Source: Novosphingobium sp. FKTRR1 (lineage in GTDB: Bacteria; Pseudomonadota; Alphaproteobacteria; Sphingomonadales; Sphingomonadaceae). Taken from it: DNA of 64,000 nucleotides. The notes under the pieces were generated by a model that was not told the origin of the DNA, searched no databases, and saw only the letters and a program-made list of their open reading frames with translations. Position numbers and translations under genes: made by a program. The DNA lies in contig NZ_JAIZDA010000010.1 of NCBI RefSeq assembly GCF_020404405.1, positions 78,004-142,003 of the forward strand, written 5' to 3'. This document shows, piece after piece, positions 43,715 to 54,220 of the stretch (position 1 is the stretch's first letter; the number at the start of each line of letters is the position of its first letter).

Positions 43715-44195
43715 CGGCCATGACCCTTCCATCGCGGGTAACGCGCACCGTCGCCTGCGCATGGCCGTGCACCAACCGCATGGTCGCATCGGTATCGGCA
43801 AGCCCAAGCACGTCGAACACAACGCGCGACGGCGTTGCGGCGTGACGTGCGTCCGGCCCTGCTGTTGCGGCCTGCAAGGTGGTGCCGGACCGCCACCGTG
43901 TCAGCCCCCGTCGATCGCTGGCTAGCGGCGCCCAGCTTGCTTGCGTGCGTTGCTCAAGCGCGTAACCAGCGGGACCGACCACCAGTGCCACCGGCCGTGC
44001 GGATGTAACGGCGAGATCGCGCGCGGCGCTGGCCCGCGCCACCAATCGGTCGACCTCCTGCCGCAGCGACGCGTCGTCGCCCGGCAGTGCGATGGCCGCA
44101 ACGCCCGCCAGCAAGGCCATGATGAACAGCACCGCCAGCATCTCGACCAGCGAGAAGCCCGAATGACGCAAACGCGAGGGATGCAAGGCGATCAC
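43704..44195 (-). CDS. gspH: Type II secretion minor pseudopilin GspH
   Basis: 163 aa, start GTG 44195. Prepilin N-terminus RHSGFSLVEMLAVLFIMALL and the GspH/FimT-like body with LVARASAARDLAVTSARPVALVV. First gene of gspHIJK. No gspG or other secretion gene lies upstream; rpmE follows in the opposite direction of reading order with a terminator between. Confidence 0.87.
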   Translation of the reverse strand: MIALHPSRLRHSGFSLVEMLAVLFIMALLAGVAAIALPGDDASLRQEVDRLVARASAARDLAVTSARPVALVVGPAGYALEQRTQASWAPLASDRRGLTRWRSGTTLQAATAGPDARHAATPSRVVFDVLGLADTDATMRLVHGHAQATVRVTRDGRVMADAR

Positions 44196-44284
44196 GCCCG
44201 AATGTTAGGCGATCCGCAAAGGCTGTGAACCGACGGAAGCGTCCGAAACCGCGCAATTCGGGCGGCAATCCGGATGCCCCAACG

Positions 44285-44309
44285 AAAAGGGGCGGCACAT
44301 GGCCGCCCC
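44285..44309 (-). terminator. Rho-independent terminator of rpmE
   Basis: On the minus strand GGGGCGGC pairs perfectly with GCCGCCCC around a 5-nt loop, followed by TTTT. It lies 45 nt after the rpmE stop and separates rpmE from gspH. Confidence 0.85.
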
Positions 44310-44353
44310 CGATCCGTCTCGAACGAGAAGGATGCGTACTGACTGTTCGCCAG

Positions 44354-44578
44354 TTACTTCTTGAGCGAAAGCCCACCGAAGCGCTTGTTGAACTGGGCAA
44401 CGCGGCCGCCCTGATCCAACTGGCGGGTACCGCCGGTCCACGCCGGGTGCGAGGTGGGATCGATTTCGAGCGTCATCGTGTCGCCTTCCTTGCCCCAGGT
44501 GGAGCGGGTCTCGAACACGGTGCCGTCGGTCATCTGCACCTTGATGAAGTGGTAGTCGGGGTGGATCTTGGGCTTCAT
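44354..44578 (-). CDS. rpmE: 50S ribosomal protein L31 (C-minus type)
   Basis: 74 aa. [20 protein letters not shown] and [25 protein letters not shown] region identify L31; the zinc-binding CxxC pairs of the C+ form are absent. ATG 44578 is the first with family similarity; the longer frame to 44734 is not. Own terminator downstream; 189 nt separate it from fabZ upstream. Confidence 0.95.
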   Translation of the reverse strand: MKPKIHPDYHFIKVQMTDGTVFETRSTWGKEGDTMTLEIDPTSHPAWTGGTRQLDQGGRVAQFNKRFGGLSLKK

Positions 44579-44767
44579 GGCTTCTGGCTCCTGAGTGCCG
44601 CCGGTTCCGACCGGAAGCAGGGAATCTGGAAAGGCGCGCGCATAAGCGAATGTGGCGGCGTTGTCGAGATGAGTCTTTGCCGCATGCGCCCTTGGCGTCC
44701 GCCAAGGGCTTGGGGGAGCGGGCCGGTGCCGCAAGGAAGGGCCCCTTGAGCCCTTCCCCTCACGATC

Positions 44768-45241
44768 TCAACTATCGGCAATCATCGCGGTGAAGCTGCA
44801 TTCGGTGGCGATCTTGTCGCCCAGCATGGCCTTTGCGGCGAACTTGCACACGCGCGACCGCTTTTGCGTGAAGCTGACGTGCAGGTCGAGCAGGCAGCCG
44901 GGCAAGACCGGGGTGCGGAACTTCGCTTCCTCGATCGCCATGAAATAGACCAGCTTGCCCGACCCGGCGAGGCCGAGCGATTCGACGGCGAGCACGCCCG
45001 CCGCCTGCGCCAGCGCCTCGATCTGCAAGACACCCGGCATGATCGGGCGACCGGGGAAGTGACCCTGAAAGAACTGTTCGTTCATCGACACGGCCTTGAT
45101 CGCGTGGATGCGCTCGTTCAGCACGAGTTCTGCCACCCGATCGACCAGCAACAAGGGATAGCGATGCGGCAGCGCCGCCATCACCTTGACGATATCGTAG
45201 TCGAGCGGGGCCGCAGCCCCGCCAGTCGTTTCTTCAGCCAT
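44768..45241 (-). CDS. fabZ: 3-hydroxyacyl-ACP dehydratase FabZ
   Basis: 157 aa. Hot-dog dehydratase of fatty-acid elongation. Catalytic His in [11 protein letters not shown] ([20 protein letters not shown]) and Glu in the same helix; N-terminal [13 protein letters not shown] typical. 26 nt downstream of the ompH-family gene. In most Gram-negatives lpxD and lpxA flank fabZ; neither is present here. Confidence 0.96.
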   Translation of the reverse strand: MAEETTGGAAAPLDYDIVKVMAALPHRYPLLLVDRVAELVLNERIHAIKAVSMNEQFFQGHFPGRPIMPGVLQIEALAQAAGVLAVESLGLAGSGKLVYFMAIEEAKFRTPVLPGCLLDLHVSFTQKRSRVCKFAAKAMLGDKIATECSFTAMIADS

Positions 45242-45267
45242 GCCCCAAGCCCCGGTGCCCGTTACGC

Positions 45268-45996
45268 TTACCGGCCTTCGACCGGCTTCTTGCCGGGCTT
45301 GGCCGCAGCAGCGGCGGGCGCGGCAGGCGCTGCGCCACCCTGAGCGGCAGCGGCGGCAGCCTGCTTGGCCTGTGCTTCGCGCTGGGCGCGCGGCAGCCAG
45401 CCAGCGGGCGGCACGATGGCGGCGCTGGGGATGATCGCGTTGAGTTCGGTCAGCACGTCCTGATTCAGGTTATAGACCTGATCGGCCTTGAGCACGCTCT
45501 GCGCGTCGATCACGACAGTGACTTTGCGCTTGGCCATGGCTTGACCCATCGCCTGATCGAGCTTGTCCTGAATCTGTTCGAGCACGAACTGCTGGGCAAC
45601 GTTGATCGGTTCGACCAGACCCTGAATCTCGCGCTCACCGGCCTGCTCGATCTCCTGGATCTGGGCATACTGCTGCTGCAGCGCGGTGCGGTTGGCGTTG
45701 GGGGCCTTCGAATCAGCATCCAGCTTTTCGTACAGCGGCTTCAACTGCGCGGTGATCTGCGCCTTGCGGGTGTTGGCCTGATCGATTTGCGCCTTGTACG
45801 CGCCGGGGATCTGCCCGATCGCGGTCTTGAACGCGTTCGAGTTCTGCACGATCGCGGGCTGGTTGGCGATGGCGATGCCCGAAGCGACGATGCCGCCGGG
45901 AGTCGTCTGACCAGCGGCGGTCTGGGCCTGCGCCTGCGGAGCGACAGACAGGATGAGGCCAGCGGCAAGCGCGGCCGAAGTGCTTGCAAGTTTCAT
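45268..45996 (-). CDS. OmpH/Skp-family periplasmic chaperone
   Basis: 242 aa. Signal peptide ending AQAQ near residue 25, then a long coiled-coil domain ([20 protein letters not shown], then [20 protein letters not shown]) and a basic/Ala-Pro-rich tail ([19 protein letters not shown]). Skp-type proteins escort unfolded outer-membrane proteins to BamA. Its ATG overlaps the bamA TGA (TGATG, position 45996), so the two are coupled. Confidence 0.85.
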   Translation of the reverse strand: MKLASTSAALAAGLILSVAPQAQAQTAAGQTTPGGIVASGIAIANQPAIVQNSNAFKTAIGQIPGAYKAQIDQANTRKAQITAQLKPLYEKLDADSKAPNANRTALQQQYAQIQEIEQAGEREIQGLVEPINVAQQFVLEQIQDKLDQAMGQAMAKRKVTVVIDAQSVLKADQVYNLNQDVLTELNAIIPSAAIVPPAGWLPRAQREAQAKQAAAAAAQGGAAPAAPAAAAAKPGKKPVEGR

Positions 45997-48707
45997 CAGA
46001 ACTGGGTTCCCACGTTGAAAGTAAACGATTTTGGTTTGTCGCCTTCAACCTTTGACAGGTTCTTGGCAAAGTCGATGCGGAACGGCCCGAACGGCGAGTT
46101 CCAGTTGACGCCGATGCCGACCGAGATACGCGGCTTGGGACTATCGCCCAGGAACACCTCGTCGAACTTCTGGATCACCGTGTTCGGCTTGCCGTTCGAT
46201 GCGGTGGGCGAGGTCGTGGTGCTGCCGGTCACGGCGTCCTGATACAACAGGGTGGTGCCCGAAGTCGTCGGGTGGGCGATGCCGAACACGGCACCCGCAT
46301 CCATGAAGATCGACGGCCGCAAGCCCAGTTCGCGCGCGCCCGAACCCAGCGGAATTTCCAGTTCGGCATGGCCAAGGTAGTAATACCGGCCGCCGATGGC
46401 GTCATCGGCCCACTGGTTGCGATCGGTCGTCTGCGTGCCGCCGGTGCCAGTGGTCGTGTCGAAGCCGGTGTAATACTTGCGCAGCACGCGCGGGCCGACG
46501 GCGCGGATGTCGAAGCCGCGGATCTGCGGTTCGCCAAGGAAGAAGCGGTCGGTCAGGCGCACGTCATCGATGCTGGGGTCGGTCGACCGGCTCGACAGCG
46601 CCTTGATCGCGCCGCCTTCACCGCGCAGCGAGAACACGAAGCCCTTGCCAACCGGGAAGTACCGCGCCGCGTTGGCGGTGATGCGGGCATAGCGCACCGA
46701 CCCGCCAAGACCGGCGACATCGGCGCCCAGCACGAACGACACACCCTTGGTCGGGCGCATGCGGTTGTCGAGCGTGTCATAGACCAGCGAGGTGCCGATC
46801 ATCGAGCTGACCCGCTTGCCGATGGCATCGCACAGGTAGCGCCCGGCCAGATAGATCGAGCACTGGCCGTTGAGGTAGTAGGTCGCCTGATCGAGCGTCA
46901 CGTTGTCGAGGTTGAGCGTGTAGCGCCCGATCAACGAGACGTATTCGCTGAGCGGCACACCCGCGCGCACCTGAAAACCGGTGGTCGACTGCTTGTAAGT
47001 CGTGTTGCGGTTCGAGTTGTAGTAGTTGAAGCTGTTGTAATCGCGGCGATAGACATCCACGCCCAGCGACACGTTCTTGTCAAACACGTAAGGCTCGGTG
47101 AAGCTGACCTGCACCGACTTGCTGTAGCGCGACACGTCGCCCGACAGGCCGATGGTCTGGCCGCGTCCACGGAAGTTGTTCTGCTGGATCGAGGCCTGGA
47201 AGATGAAGCTTTCAAGGCTGGAGAAGCCCGCCGAAAGCTGCAACTGGCCGGTCGGCTTTTCCTCGACGTTGGCTTCGAGCAGGATGCGGTCGTTGGCCGC
47301 GCCCGGCTTCTGCTCGATCTCGAACTTTTCCTGGAAGTAACCCAGCGACTTGATGCGGTTGGACGAGCGCTTGATCTGGAACGAGTTGAACGCGTCGCCC
47401 TCGGCCAGACGGAATTCGCGGCGCACGACCTTGTCCTGCGTCAGCGTGTTGCCGTTCACGTCGACCCGCTCGACATAGACGCGCGGCGCCTCAGCCATGC
47501 GGAAGGTGACCGACATCGTCAGGTCATCCTTGTTGCGGTTGAAGTCGGGCCGCACGTCGGCAAAGGCATAGCCGAAGCTGCCGACCGTTTCGGTCAGTGA
47601 ATCAACCGTGTCCTCGACCAGCTTGGCGTTGTACCAGTCGTTCTTGTGCAGCGGCAGGCGCGCGGCCAGCTTCTCGCCGTCGAAGTCGCGCAACTGGCTT
47701 TCGACCTTCACGTCGCCGAACTTGTAGCGCTTGCCCTCTTCCACCACGTAGGTGATGATGAAGTCGCGCTTGTCCGGCGTCAGTTCGGCCACCGCCGACA
47801 CCACGCGGAAATCGGCATAGCCCTTGGTCAGATAGAACTGGCGCAGCTTCTGCTGGTCGAACGCCAGCCGGTCAGGATCGTAGCTGGTGCCCGACGAGAA
47901 CACGCGGAAAATGCGCGACTGCTTGGTCACCATCTCGCTGCGCAACTGGCCGTCCTTGAACGTCTCGTTGCCGATGATGTTGATCTGGCGGACCTTGGAC
48001 TTGGGCCCCTCGGTGATCTCGAACACGATGTCGACGCGGTTCTGGTCGAGCATGACCATCTTCGGTTCGACCGACGCGGCAAAGCGGCCCTGCCGCTTAT
48101 ACAGCTCGATGATGCGCGCAACGTCGGCGCGTACCTTTGACCGGGTGAAGATCTGCCGCGCCGCCAGCTTGATTTCGGGCAGGATCTTGTCTTCCTTCAG
48201 GCGCTTGTTGCCTTCCAGAATGATGCGGTTGACGACCGGGTTTTCCTTGACCGAAATGCTTACCGCGCCATCGACGTTGCGCAGTTGCACGTCGGTGAAC
48301 AGTTCGGTGGCGTACAGATCCTTGAGCACCTGGTCGGCGCTCGACTGGCTGTACACGTCGCCCACGCGCATGCGGATGTACGACAGGATCGTGTCGGATT
48401 CGAGCCGCTGCGCGCCCTCGATGGTGATCGAGCGGATCGCCACGGCGGGGGCCGCCGGAGCGCTTTGCACAGGCGCAGGCGCTGCGGCAACAGGCTTGGC
48501 CGGCTCATCGAGCGAGATCGGCACGGCCTTGCCACGCTTCTGCGGCTTGGGCGGCTTCGGCGCCTTGGCTGCCGCTTCTGCGCCAGTACCTGCCACCTGC
48601 GCCAGAACCGGTGCCGAAACAAGGCTGGTCGAGGCCAGCAGAACGGCCGCAGTCACGACCAAGCGCGTTGCGTTGCGTGCAGTCAGGCCCGTGTTCGCTG
48701 CAATCAT
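45996..48707 (-). CDS. bamA: Outer-membrane protein assembly factor BamA
   Basis: 903 aa from ATG 48707. Signal peptide ending VLAQ, an Ala/Pro/Lys-rich linker, five POTRA domains (first starts IRSITIEGAQRLESDTI), then the 16-strand barrel with the conserved L6 motif VRGF-like IRGFDIRAVGP and a C-terminal aromatic FTFNVGTQF. BamA folds and inserts outer-membrane proteins, including the TonB receptors of this window. TTG and GTG just before the ATG are possible but less likely. 272 nt upstream to rseP; the operon runs rseP-bamA-ompH-fabZ. Confidence 0.96.
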   Translation of the reverse strand: MIAANTGLTARNATRLVVTAAVLLASTSLVSAPVLAQVAGTGAEAAAKAPKPPKPQKRGKAVPISLDEPAKPVAAAPAPVQSAPAAPAVAIRSITIEGAQRLESDTILSYIRMRVGDVYSQSSADQVLKDLYATELFTDVQLRNVDGAVSISVKENPVVNRIILEGNKRLKEDKILPEIKLAARQIFTRSKVRADVARIIELYKRQGRFAASVEPKMVMLDQNRVDIVFEITEGPKSKVRQINIIGNETFKDGQLRSEMVTKQSRIFRVFSSGTSYDPDRLAFDQQKLRQFYLTKGYADFRVVSAVAELTPDKRDFIITYVVEEGKRYKFGDVKVESQLRDFDGEKLAARLPLHKNDWYNAKLVEDTVDSLTETVGSFGYAFADVRPDFNRNKDDLTMSVTFRMAEAPRVYVERVDVNGNTLTQDKVVRREFRLAEGDAFNSFQIKRSSNRIKSLGYFQEKFEIEQKPGAANDRILLEANVEEKPTGQLQLSAGFSSLESFIFQASIQQNNFRGRGQTIGLSGDVSRYSKSVQVSFTEPYVFDKNVSLGVDVYRRDYNSFNYYNSNRNTTYKQSTTGFQVRAGVPLSEYVSLIGRYTLNLDNVTLDQATYYLNGQCSIYLAGRYLCDAIGKRVSSMIGTSLVYDTLDNRMRPTKGVSFVLGADVAGLGGSVRYARITANAARYFPVGKGFVFSLRGEGGAIKALSSRSTDPSIDDVRLTDRFFLGEPQIRGFDIRAVGPRVLRKYYTGFDTTTGTGGTQTTDRNQWADDAIGGRYYYLGHAELEIPLGSGARELGLRPSIFMDAGAVFGIAHPTTSGTTLLYQDAVTGSTTTSPTASNGKPNTVIQKFDEVFLGDSPKPRISVGIGVNWNSPFGPFRIDFAKNLSKVEGDKPKSFTFNVGTQF

Positions 48708-48979
48708 CACCAAAGCGCCATCCCGTCAAATCGTGCAACCGGCCCGTGGCCCGGCGCACCCGTGTGAAACCAGGGCAAGCAGCCACGCACAGGCATGTTG
48801 CTGCCCTCTGCCCGATGCCGAAGCGACACGCAAGCAAGCTTGCTCGTCGTATGGCCCGGCTACTGCTTTTGTGCCCCGCAATGTTCTGAAATTTTTCGCG
48901 CCCGCCCCAATCCTTGTACCGGACCCGAAAGTGAACCCACGTCCGAACCCGCCATCAACCCTAACGGACCACGGTGCCG

Positions 48980-50071
48980 TTACCCTCCGAACAGCCGCAA
49001 AGATGCCACATCGTTGAACGTGACAAAAACCATCAGGCCCAGCACGAGCGCCAGCCCGGTGCGGAAAGCCCATTCGTGGCCGCGACGCCCGACCGGCTTG
49101 CGACGGATCGCCTCGACCGCATAGAACGCCAGATGACCGCCATCGAGCACCGGAATTGGCAAGAGGTTGATGAACCCCAAGTTAATCGAGATCAGCGCCA
49201 CGAACCAGGCATAGCTCTGCCAGCCCGAGGCAAGCTGCTCGCCCGAATACTTGGCGATCTTGATCGGCCCGCCCAGTTCCTTGACGTCGCGCTTGCCGGT
49301 CACGATCTGGCCGATGCCACCCACCATCATCCCGATGATGTCGCCGGTCTGGTGCACCGCTTCGGCCACCGCGCCGACCGGGCCGACCGCCACGCGCTCG
49401 ATGCTGGCAGGGCCGATGCCCAGGAAGCCGATCTTCTGGGTGTTGCCGAACCGATCCGAAACCTCACGCGCGGCGGCGACCGCCGGGATGGACAGCCGTT
49501 GCCCGGCCCTCTCGACCACCAGATCGAGCGGCTCACCGGGGTTTTGCGATACCTGCATGCGGATGGTCAGGAAGCTGTCGATCGGAGCGCCGCGCAGCGA
49601 CACCACGCGGTCGCCCAGCTTGAGCCCGGCTTTCTCGGCCACCGAGCCCGACTGGATCATGCCGATCACCGGCGGGATCACCGCCTTGCCATAGGCGAGC
49701 GCGAACCCGGCGAGGATCAGCACCGCCAGCAGCAGGTTGGTCACCGGCCCGGCCAGCACGATCAGCGCGCGCTGCCACAGTGGCTTGGCCTGAAAGGTGC
49801 GGTTGCGCTCGTCAGCAGGCAGCGACAGCCATTCGGGGTTGGGCTGGCTGGCGGGATTCATGTCCCCGGCAAACTGGACATAGCCACCCAGCGGCAGCAC
49901 CGACAGCTTCCAGCGGGTGCCGCGCTTGTCGGTCCAGCCGGCCAGTTCCTTGCCGAAACCGATCGAAAAGCTGTCAGCCTTTACCCCGAACAGGCGCCCG
50001 ACCAGATAGTGGCCCAGCTCGTGAATGAATACCAAGGGCCCCAGCACGAGCGCGAAGCCCACGATGGTCAT
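48980..50071 (-). CDS. rseP: Site-2 protease RseP
   Basis: 363 aa. Intramembrane zinc protease: HExxH in FIHELGHYLVGRLFG, PDZ domain (SVAEKAGLKLGDRVVSLRG), and LDG motif NLLPIPVLDGGH. Cleaves anti-sigma factors in envelope stress. ATG 50071 (MTIVGFALVLG) preceded by GGGA; a TTG at 50104 overlapping the dxr stop is an alternative start adding 11 residues. In the operon dxr-rseP-bamA. Confidence 0.94.
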   Translation of the reverse strand: MTIVGFALVLGPLVFIHELGHYLVGRLFGVKADSFSIGFGKELAGWTDKRGTRWKLSVLPLGGYVQFAGDMNPASQPNPEWLSLPADERNRTFQAKPLWQRALIVLAGPVTNLLLAVLILAGFALAYGKAVIPPVIGMIQSGSVAEKAGLKLGDRVVSLRGAPIDSFLTIRMQVSQNPGEPLDLVVERAGQRLSIPAVAAAREVSDRFGNTQKIGFLGIGPASIERVAVGPVGAVAEAVHQTGDIIGMMVGGIGQIVTGKRDVKELGGPIKIAKYSGEQLASGWQSYAWFVALISINLGFINLLPIPVLDGGHLAFYAVEAIRRKPVGRRGHEWAFRTGLALVLGLMVFVTFNDVASLRLFGG

Positions 50072-50100
50072 CAGCAATCCCGGCGAATGTATTTCGGGCG

Positions 50101-51258
50101 TCAACGGACAGGCTCCATCGTTTCGCGCGCCCGGATGCGCGCCTCCCGATCGACCGCGATCACCTCGTCCAGCGAGGCGGGCGGCGGGGGAGACATGCAT
50201 CCTAGCACGTCCTGCGCACATTGCACGATCCGCGTGAACCCAATCTGTCCGGCAAGGAAGGCGGCGACCGCTATCTCGTTGGCAGCATTGAGCACCGCGG
50301 GTGCAGCGCCGCCAGCCGCCGCCGCCTGTCGCGCCAGCAGGGTGGCGGGAAAGCGCACTTCGTCGGGCTGGCGGAAGGTCAGTTCACCGATGGCGGCCAG
50401 ATCGAGCGGATCGCACGGTGTATCCATGCGCGCGGGCCAGGCCAGCGCCGAAGCGATCGGCACCCGCATGTCCGAAGGGCCAAGCTGCGCGAGCGTCGAT
50501 CCGTCGCGGTATTCGACCATCGAATGGACCACCGACTGCGGGTGCACGATGATGCGCAGCCGCTCCACTCCCACCGGGAACAGATGAAACGCCTCGATGA
50601 ACTCCAGCCCCTTGTTCATCATCGTGGCCGAATCGACGCTGATCTTGGCGCCCATCGACCAGTTGGGATGCTTGACCGCCTCGGCCGGGGTTGCCGCGTG
50701 CAGCCGGTCGAGCGGCCAGTCGCGGAACGGCCCGCCGCTTGCCGTCAGCGTGATCCAGCGGACGTCGGCCGGATCGTTCCCGGCAAGGCACTGGAAGATC
50801 GCGTTGTGTTCGCTGTCGACCGGCAGCAGCGTGGCGCCCGAGCGCGCGACGGCGGCGGTCATCACCTCGCCTGCCGAGACCAGCGCCTCCTTGTTGGCCA
50901 GCGCCACCACTTTGCCGCACTCGATCGCCGCCATCGTCGGAGCAAGACCCGCGCAACCGACGATCGCCGCGACGGTGATGTCGGCCCCGCGCGCTGCGGC
51001 CTCGACCAGCGCCGCCTCGCCCGCCGCCGCCTCGATCCCGCTGCCGGCCAGCGCATCGCGCAAGGCGGCAAGGCAGCTTTCGTCGGCCACCACCGCCACT
51101 TCGGCCCCGAATTCACGCGCCAGCGCGGCCAGTTCGGCCGCCTGACAGTTTGCCGTCAAGGCGACCACATGGAACGCCTCACGATTGCGCCGGACAAGAT
51201 CGAGCGTCGATGTCCCGATCGATCCGGTTGCGCCAAGGATGGTAAGCGAACGCGCCAT
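50101..51258 (-). CDS. dxr: 1-deoxy-D-xylulose 5-phosphate reductoisomerase
   Basis: 385 aa. Second step of the MEP isoprenoid pathway. NADPH motif ARSLTILGATGSIGTSTLDL; metal-binding PVDSEHNAIFQCL; flexible loop SGGPFRDWPL; NKGLEFIEAFHLF and HPQSVVHSMVEY. ATG 51258 with AGGA 7 nt upstream. Isoprenoids made here feed UppS (52018). Confidence 0.96.
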   Translation of the reverse strand: MARSLTILGATGSIGTSTLDLVRRNREAFHVVALTANCQAAELAALAREFGAEVAVVADESCLAALRDALAGSGIEAAAGEAALVEAAARGADITVAAIVGCAGLAPTMAAIECGKVVALANKEALVSAGEVMTAAVARSGATLLPVDSEHNAIFQCLAGNDPADVRWITLTASGGPFRDWPLDRLHAATPAEAVKHPNWSMGAKISVDSATMMNKGLEFIEAFHLFPVGVERLRIIVHPQSVVHSMVEYRDGSTLAQLGPSDMRVPIASALAWPARMDTPCDPLDLAAIGELTFRQPDEVRFPATLLARQAAAAGGAAPAVLNAANEIAVAAFLAGQIGFTRIVQCAQDVLGCMSPPPPASLDEVIAVDREARIRARETMEPVR

Positions 51259-51287
51259 CAGCCGATCCTGTCCTGCAAAGCGGGCTC

Positions 51288-52017
51288 TTACTGGCCCAGC
51301 GCCTGGCTGAGCGCCCACGCCGTACCCGCGATGATGGCGACAGGAAGCAGCCCGTCAACCCTGTCGAACACGCCGCCGTGGCCCGGGATCAGACGCGAGG
51401 AGTCCTTCACCCCGGCCCGGCGCTTCAACCAGCTTTCGTAAAAGTCCCCGGCTTGCGCCACCACGGCAAGCCCTGCCCCGATCAGCGTGGCGATGCCGAC
51501 GTTCACGGTGCGCAAGGCTTCGCCAAGACTGGGGCCGTTCGGGCCGATGGCCGAGATCAGATAACCCCCGCCCAGTGCGACCACGCCCGCCCAGATTCCG
51601 GCGGCGGCCATGCCGCCTGCCAGCCCCGACCAGGTCTTGGACGGGCTGATCGAGGGCGCGATCTTCGGTCCACCCAGCGCGCGCCCGGTGAAATAGGCGC
51701 CGGTATCGGTGGCGATCACCAGTCCGACCACCGCGATCAGCAGCGGCACCGGCATCACCACCAGCGCGAACGCCGCCCATCCGACATAGAACGCGCCGCT
51801 GACGACCCCGGCCACCATCCGCGCCGGATCGGGTGCGATCTTCGCCACCAGCCGCACGTATTCGACGAAAACCGCAAACCCGGCGAGCGCGATGAAGGCG
51901 GTCAGCACCAGCCCCCCGCGCCATACCGCAAAGCCTGCGAGCGCCAGCATGACCACCGCCGACGCCACGCGCACCGGCAAGTCGCTGCGCTTGGGCCCGG
52001 CGGGCCCGGTCTGGGGT

Positions 52018-52031
<14 letters not shown>
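51288..52031 (-). CDS. cdsA: Phosphatidate cytidylyltransferase
   Basis: 247 aa. Makes CDP-diacylglycerol, the substrate of PssA (56799). Several membrane helices and the CdsA signature near the C-terminus: [21 protein letters not shown] segment ([20 protein letters not shown]). The start appears to be TTG 52031 (MADAEPQTG), overlapping uppS by 14 nt; no ATG or GTG in frame precedes the first helix, though a GTG lies at its edge. Confidence 0.93.
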
Positions 52032-52742
<711 letters not shown>

Positions 52743-52746
<4 letters not shown>

Positions 52747-53300
52747 TTGCCGAGGATTTCCTTTTCCTTCTCGGTGGCGACTTCGTCCGCCGCCTTGATC
52801 AGTTCGTCGGTCAGCTTCTGCAATTCGGTTTCCGACCGCTTGCGATCGTCTTCCGAGATTTCCTTCTTGTTTTCATCGGCCTTGAGCGCGTCCATCCCGT
52901 CACGTCGCACGTTGCGGATCGCAATGCGCGCCTTTTCGGCATACTGGCTGGCCAGCTTGGCCAGTTCCTTGCGGCGCTCCTCGGTCAGATCGGGGATCGG
53001 CAGACGCAAGTTGTTGCCATCGTTGATCGGGTTCAGGCCCAGCCCTGCCGAACGGATCGCCTTTTCCACCACGCCGACATTGGTGCGGTCCCACACCTGC
53101 ACCGACAGCAAGCGCGGTTCGGGCGCGGACACGGTGGCCAACTGGTTGAGCGGCATGCGCGCGCCATAGACTTCGACCGTGATCGGATCGAGCAGCGCGG
53201 TGTTGGCGCGGCCGGTGCGCAGGCCCGACAGATCACCACGCAGCGATTCGACGGCGCCCCGCATGCGGCGTTCGAGATCGGCCTTGTCATACTTGGCCAT
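52743..53300 (-). CDS. frr: Ribosome-recycling factor
   Basis: 185 aa. N-terminal [46 protein letters not shown] and [19 protein letters not shown] are the RRF signatures. Releases 70S subunits after termination. It follows pyrH by 3 nt and overlaps uppS by 4 nt (GTGA). Confidence 0.97.
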
Positions 53301-53303
53301 GGC

Positions 53304-54026
53304 TCAGTTTCCTTTTTGCACGATGGTCTGCGTGCCCTGCCCCGCCAGCACCCGGGCCAGATTGCCCTGCTCGCGGATCGAGAACACGACGATGGGAATG
53401 GCATTGTCGCGGCACAGCGCCACGGCCGAAGCGTCCATCACCTTGAGGTCTTCGGCCAGCACGGTGCCATAATCGATGGTGTCATAGCGGACGGCGGCCG
53501 GATCCTTCTTGGGATCGGCGTTGTAGACGCCATCGACGCTGGTGCCCTTGAGCAGCGCATCGCAGCGCATTTCGGCAGCGCGCAATGCGGCGCCTGAATC
53601 GGTAGTGAAGTAGGGCGCGCCGACGCCAGCGGCAAAGATCACCACGCGCCCTTTTTCCAGATGGCGTTCGGCGCGGCGGCGGATCACCGGCTCGCACACC
53701 TGATCCATCTGCACGGCAGACTGGACGCGGGTCTCGACGCCCAGCTTTTCAAGCGCGGACTGCATCGCCAGCGCATTCATCACCGTGGCCAGCATGCCCA
53801 TGTAGTCGGCTTGCGCACGATCCATGCCCTTGGCAGCACCGGCCATGCCGCGAAAGATGTTCCCACCACCGATGACGAGGCAGATCTGCAGCCCGGTTTC
53901 CTTGGCCGCCTTGACCTCGGCGGCCAGGCTGGCGACGAAATCGGTGTCGATGCCGAAGGACTGGTTGCCCATCAACACCTCGCCCGAAAGCTTGAGCAGG
54001 ATACGTTTGAACCTGGGCAATGCCAT
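53304..54026 (-). CDS. pyrH: Uridylate kinase
   Basis: 240 aa. UMP to [16 protein letters not shown] at the N-terminus, [15 protein letters not shown], and [16 protein letters not shown] [17 protein letters not shown]. Typical length. Terminator of tsf at 54137-54168 lies upstream, so the pyrH-frr unit probably has its own promoter in the 194 nt after tsf. Confidence 0.97.
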   Translation of the reverse strand: MALPRFKRILLKLSGEVLMGNQSFGIDTDFVASLAAEVKAAKETGLQICLVIGGGNIFRGMAGAAKGMDRAQADYMGMLATVMNALAMQSALEKLGVETRVQSAVQMDQVCEPVIRRRAERHLEKGRVVIFAAGVGAPYFTTDSGAALRAAEMRCDALLKGTSVDGVYNADPKKDPAAVRYDTIDYGTVLAEDLKVMDASAVALCRDNAIPIVVFSIREQGNLARVLAGQGTQTIVQKGN

Positions 54027-54136
54027 GATGCGGTCTGTTCCGTCTCGATTGGGGGCTGGCCCGCTTTAGGCGCGGGTTCGTGGAATGCAAGGGGGGCTTG
54101 GCGATCGCACCCCGCCTTTGCGCGCGGCCCGGTTGC

Positions 54137-54168
54137 AAAAAGGGGGCGCGACCACTGGCCGCACCCCC
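54137..54168 (-). terminator. Rho-independent terminator after tsf
   Basis: On the minus strand GGGGGTGCGG pairs with TCGCGCCCCC (about 10-11 bp with G-U pairs), followed by TTTTT. It lies 53 nt after the tsf stop and separates rpsB-tsf from pyrH-frr. Confidence 0.8.
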
Positions 54169-54220
54169 GATTTGCGATTGCGCCCACGCCGCCGGTCAGG
54201 CCGCGTGGACCGCGCGTTGC

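Noticed and set aside
48708..48979. Search for an envelope-stress (RpoE-type) promoter before bamA
   Set aside because: A GAAC-like element is present on the minus strand but no matching -10 at an acceptable distance.
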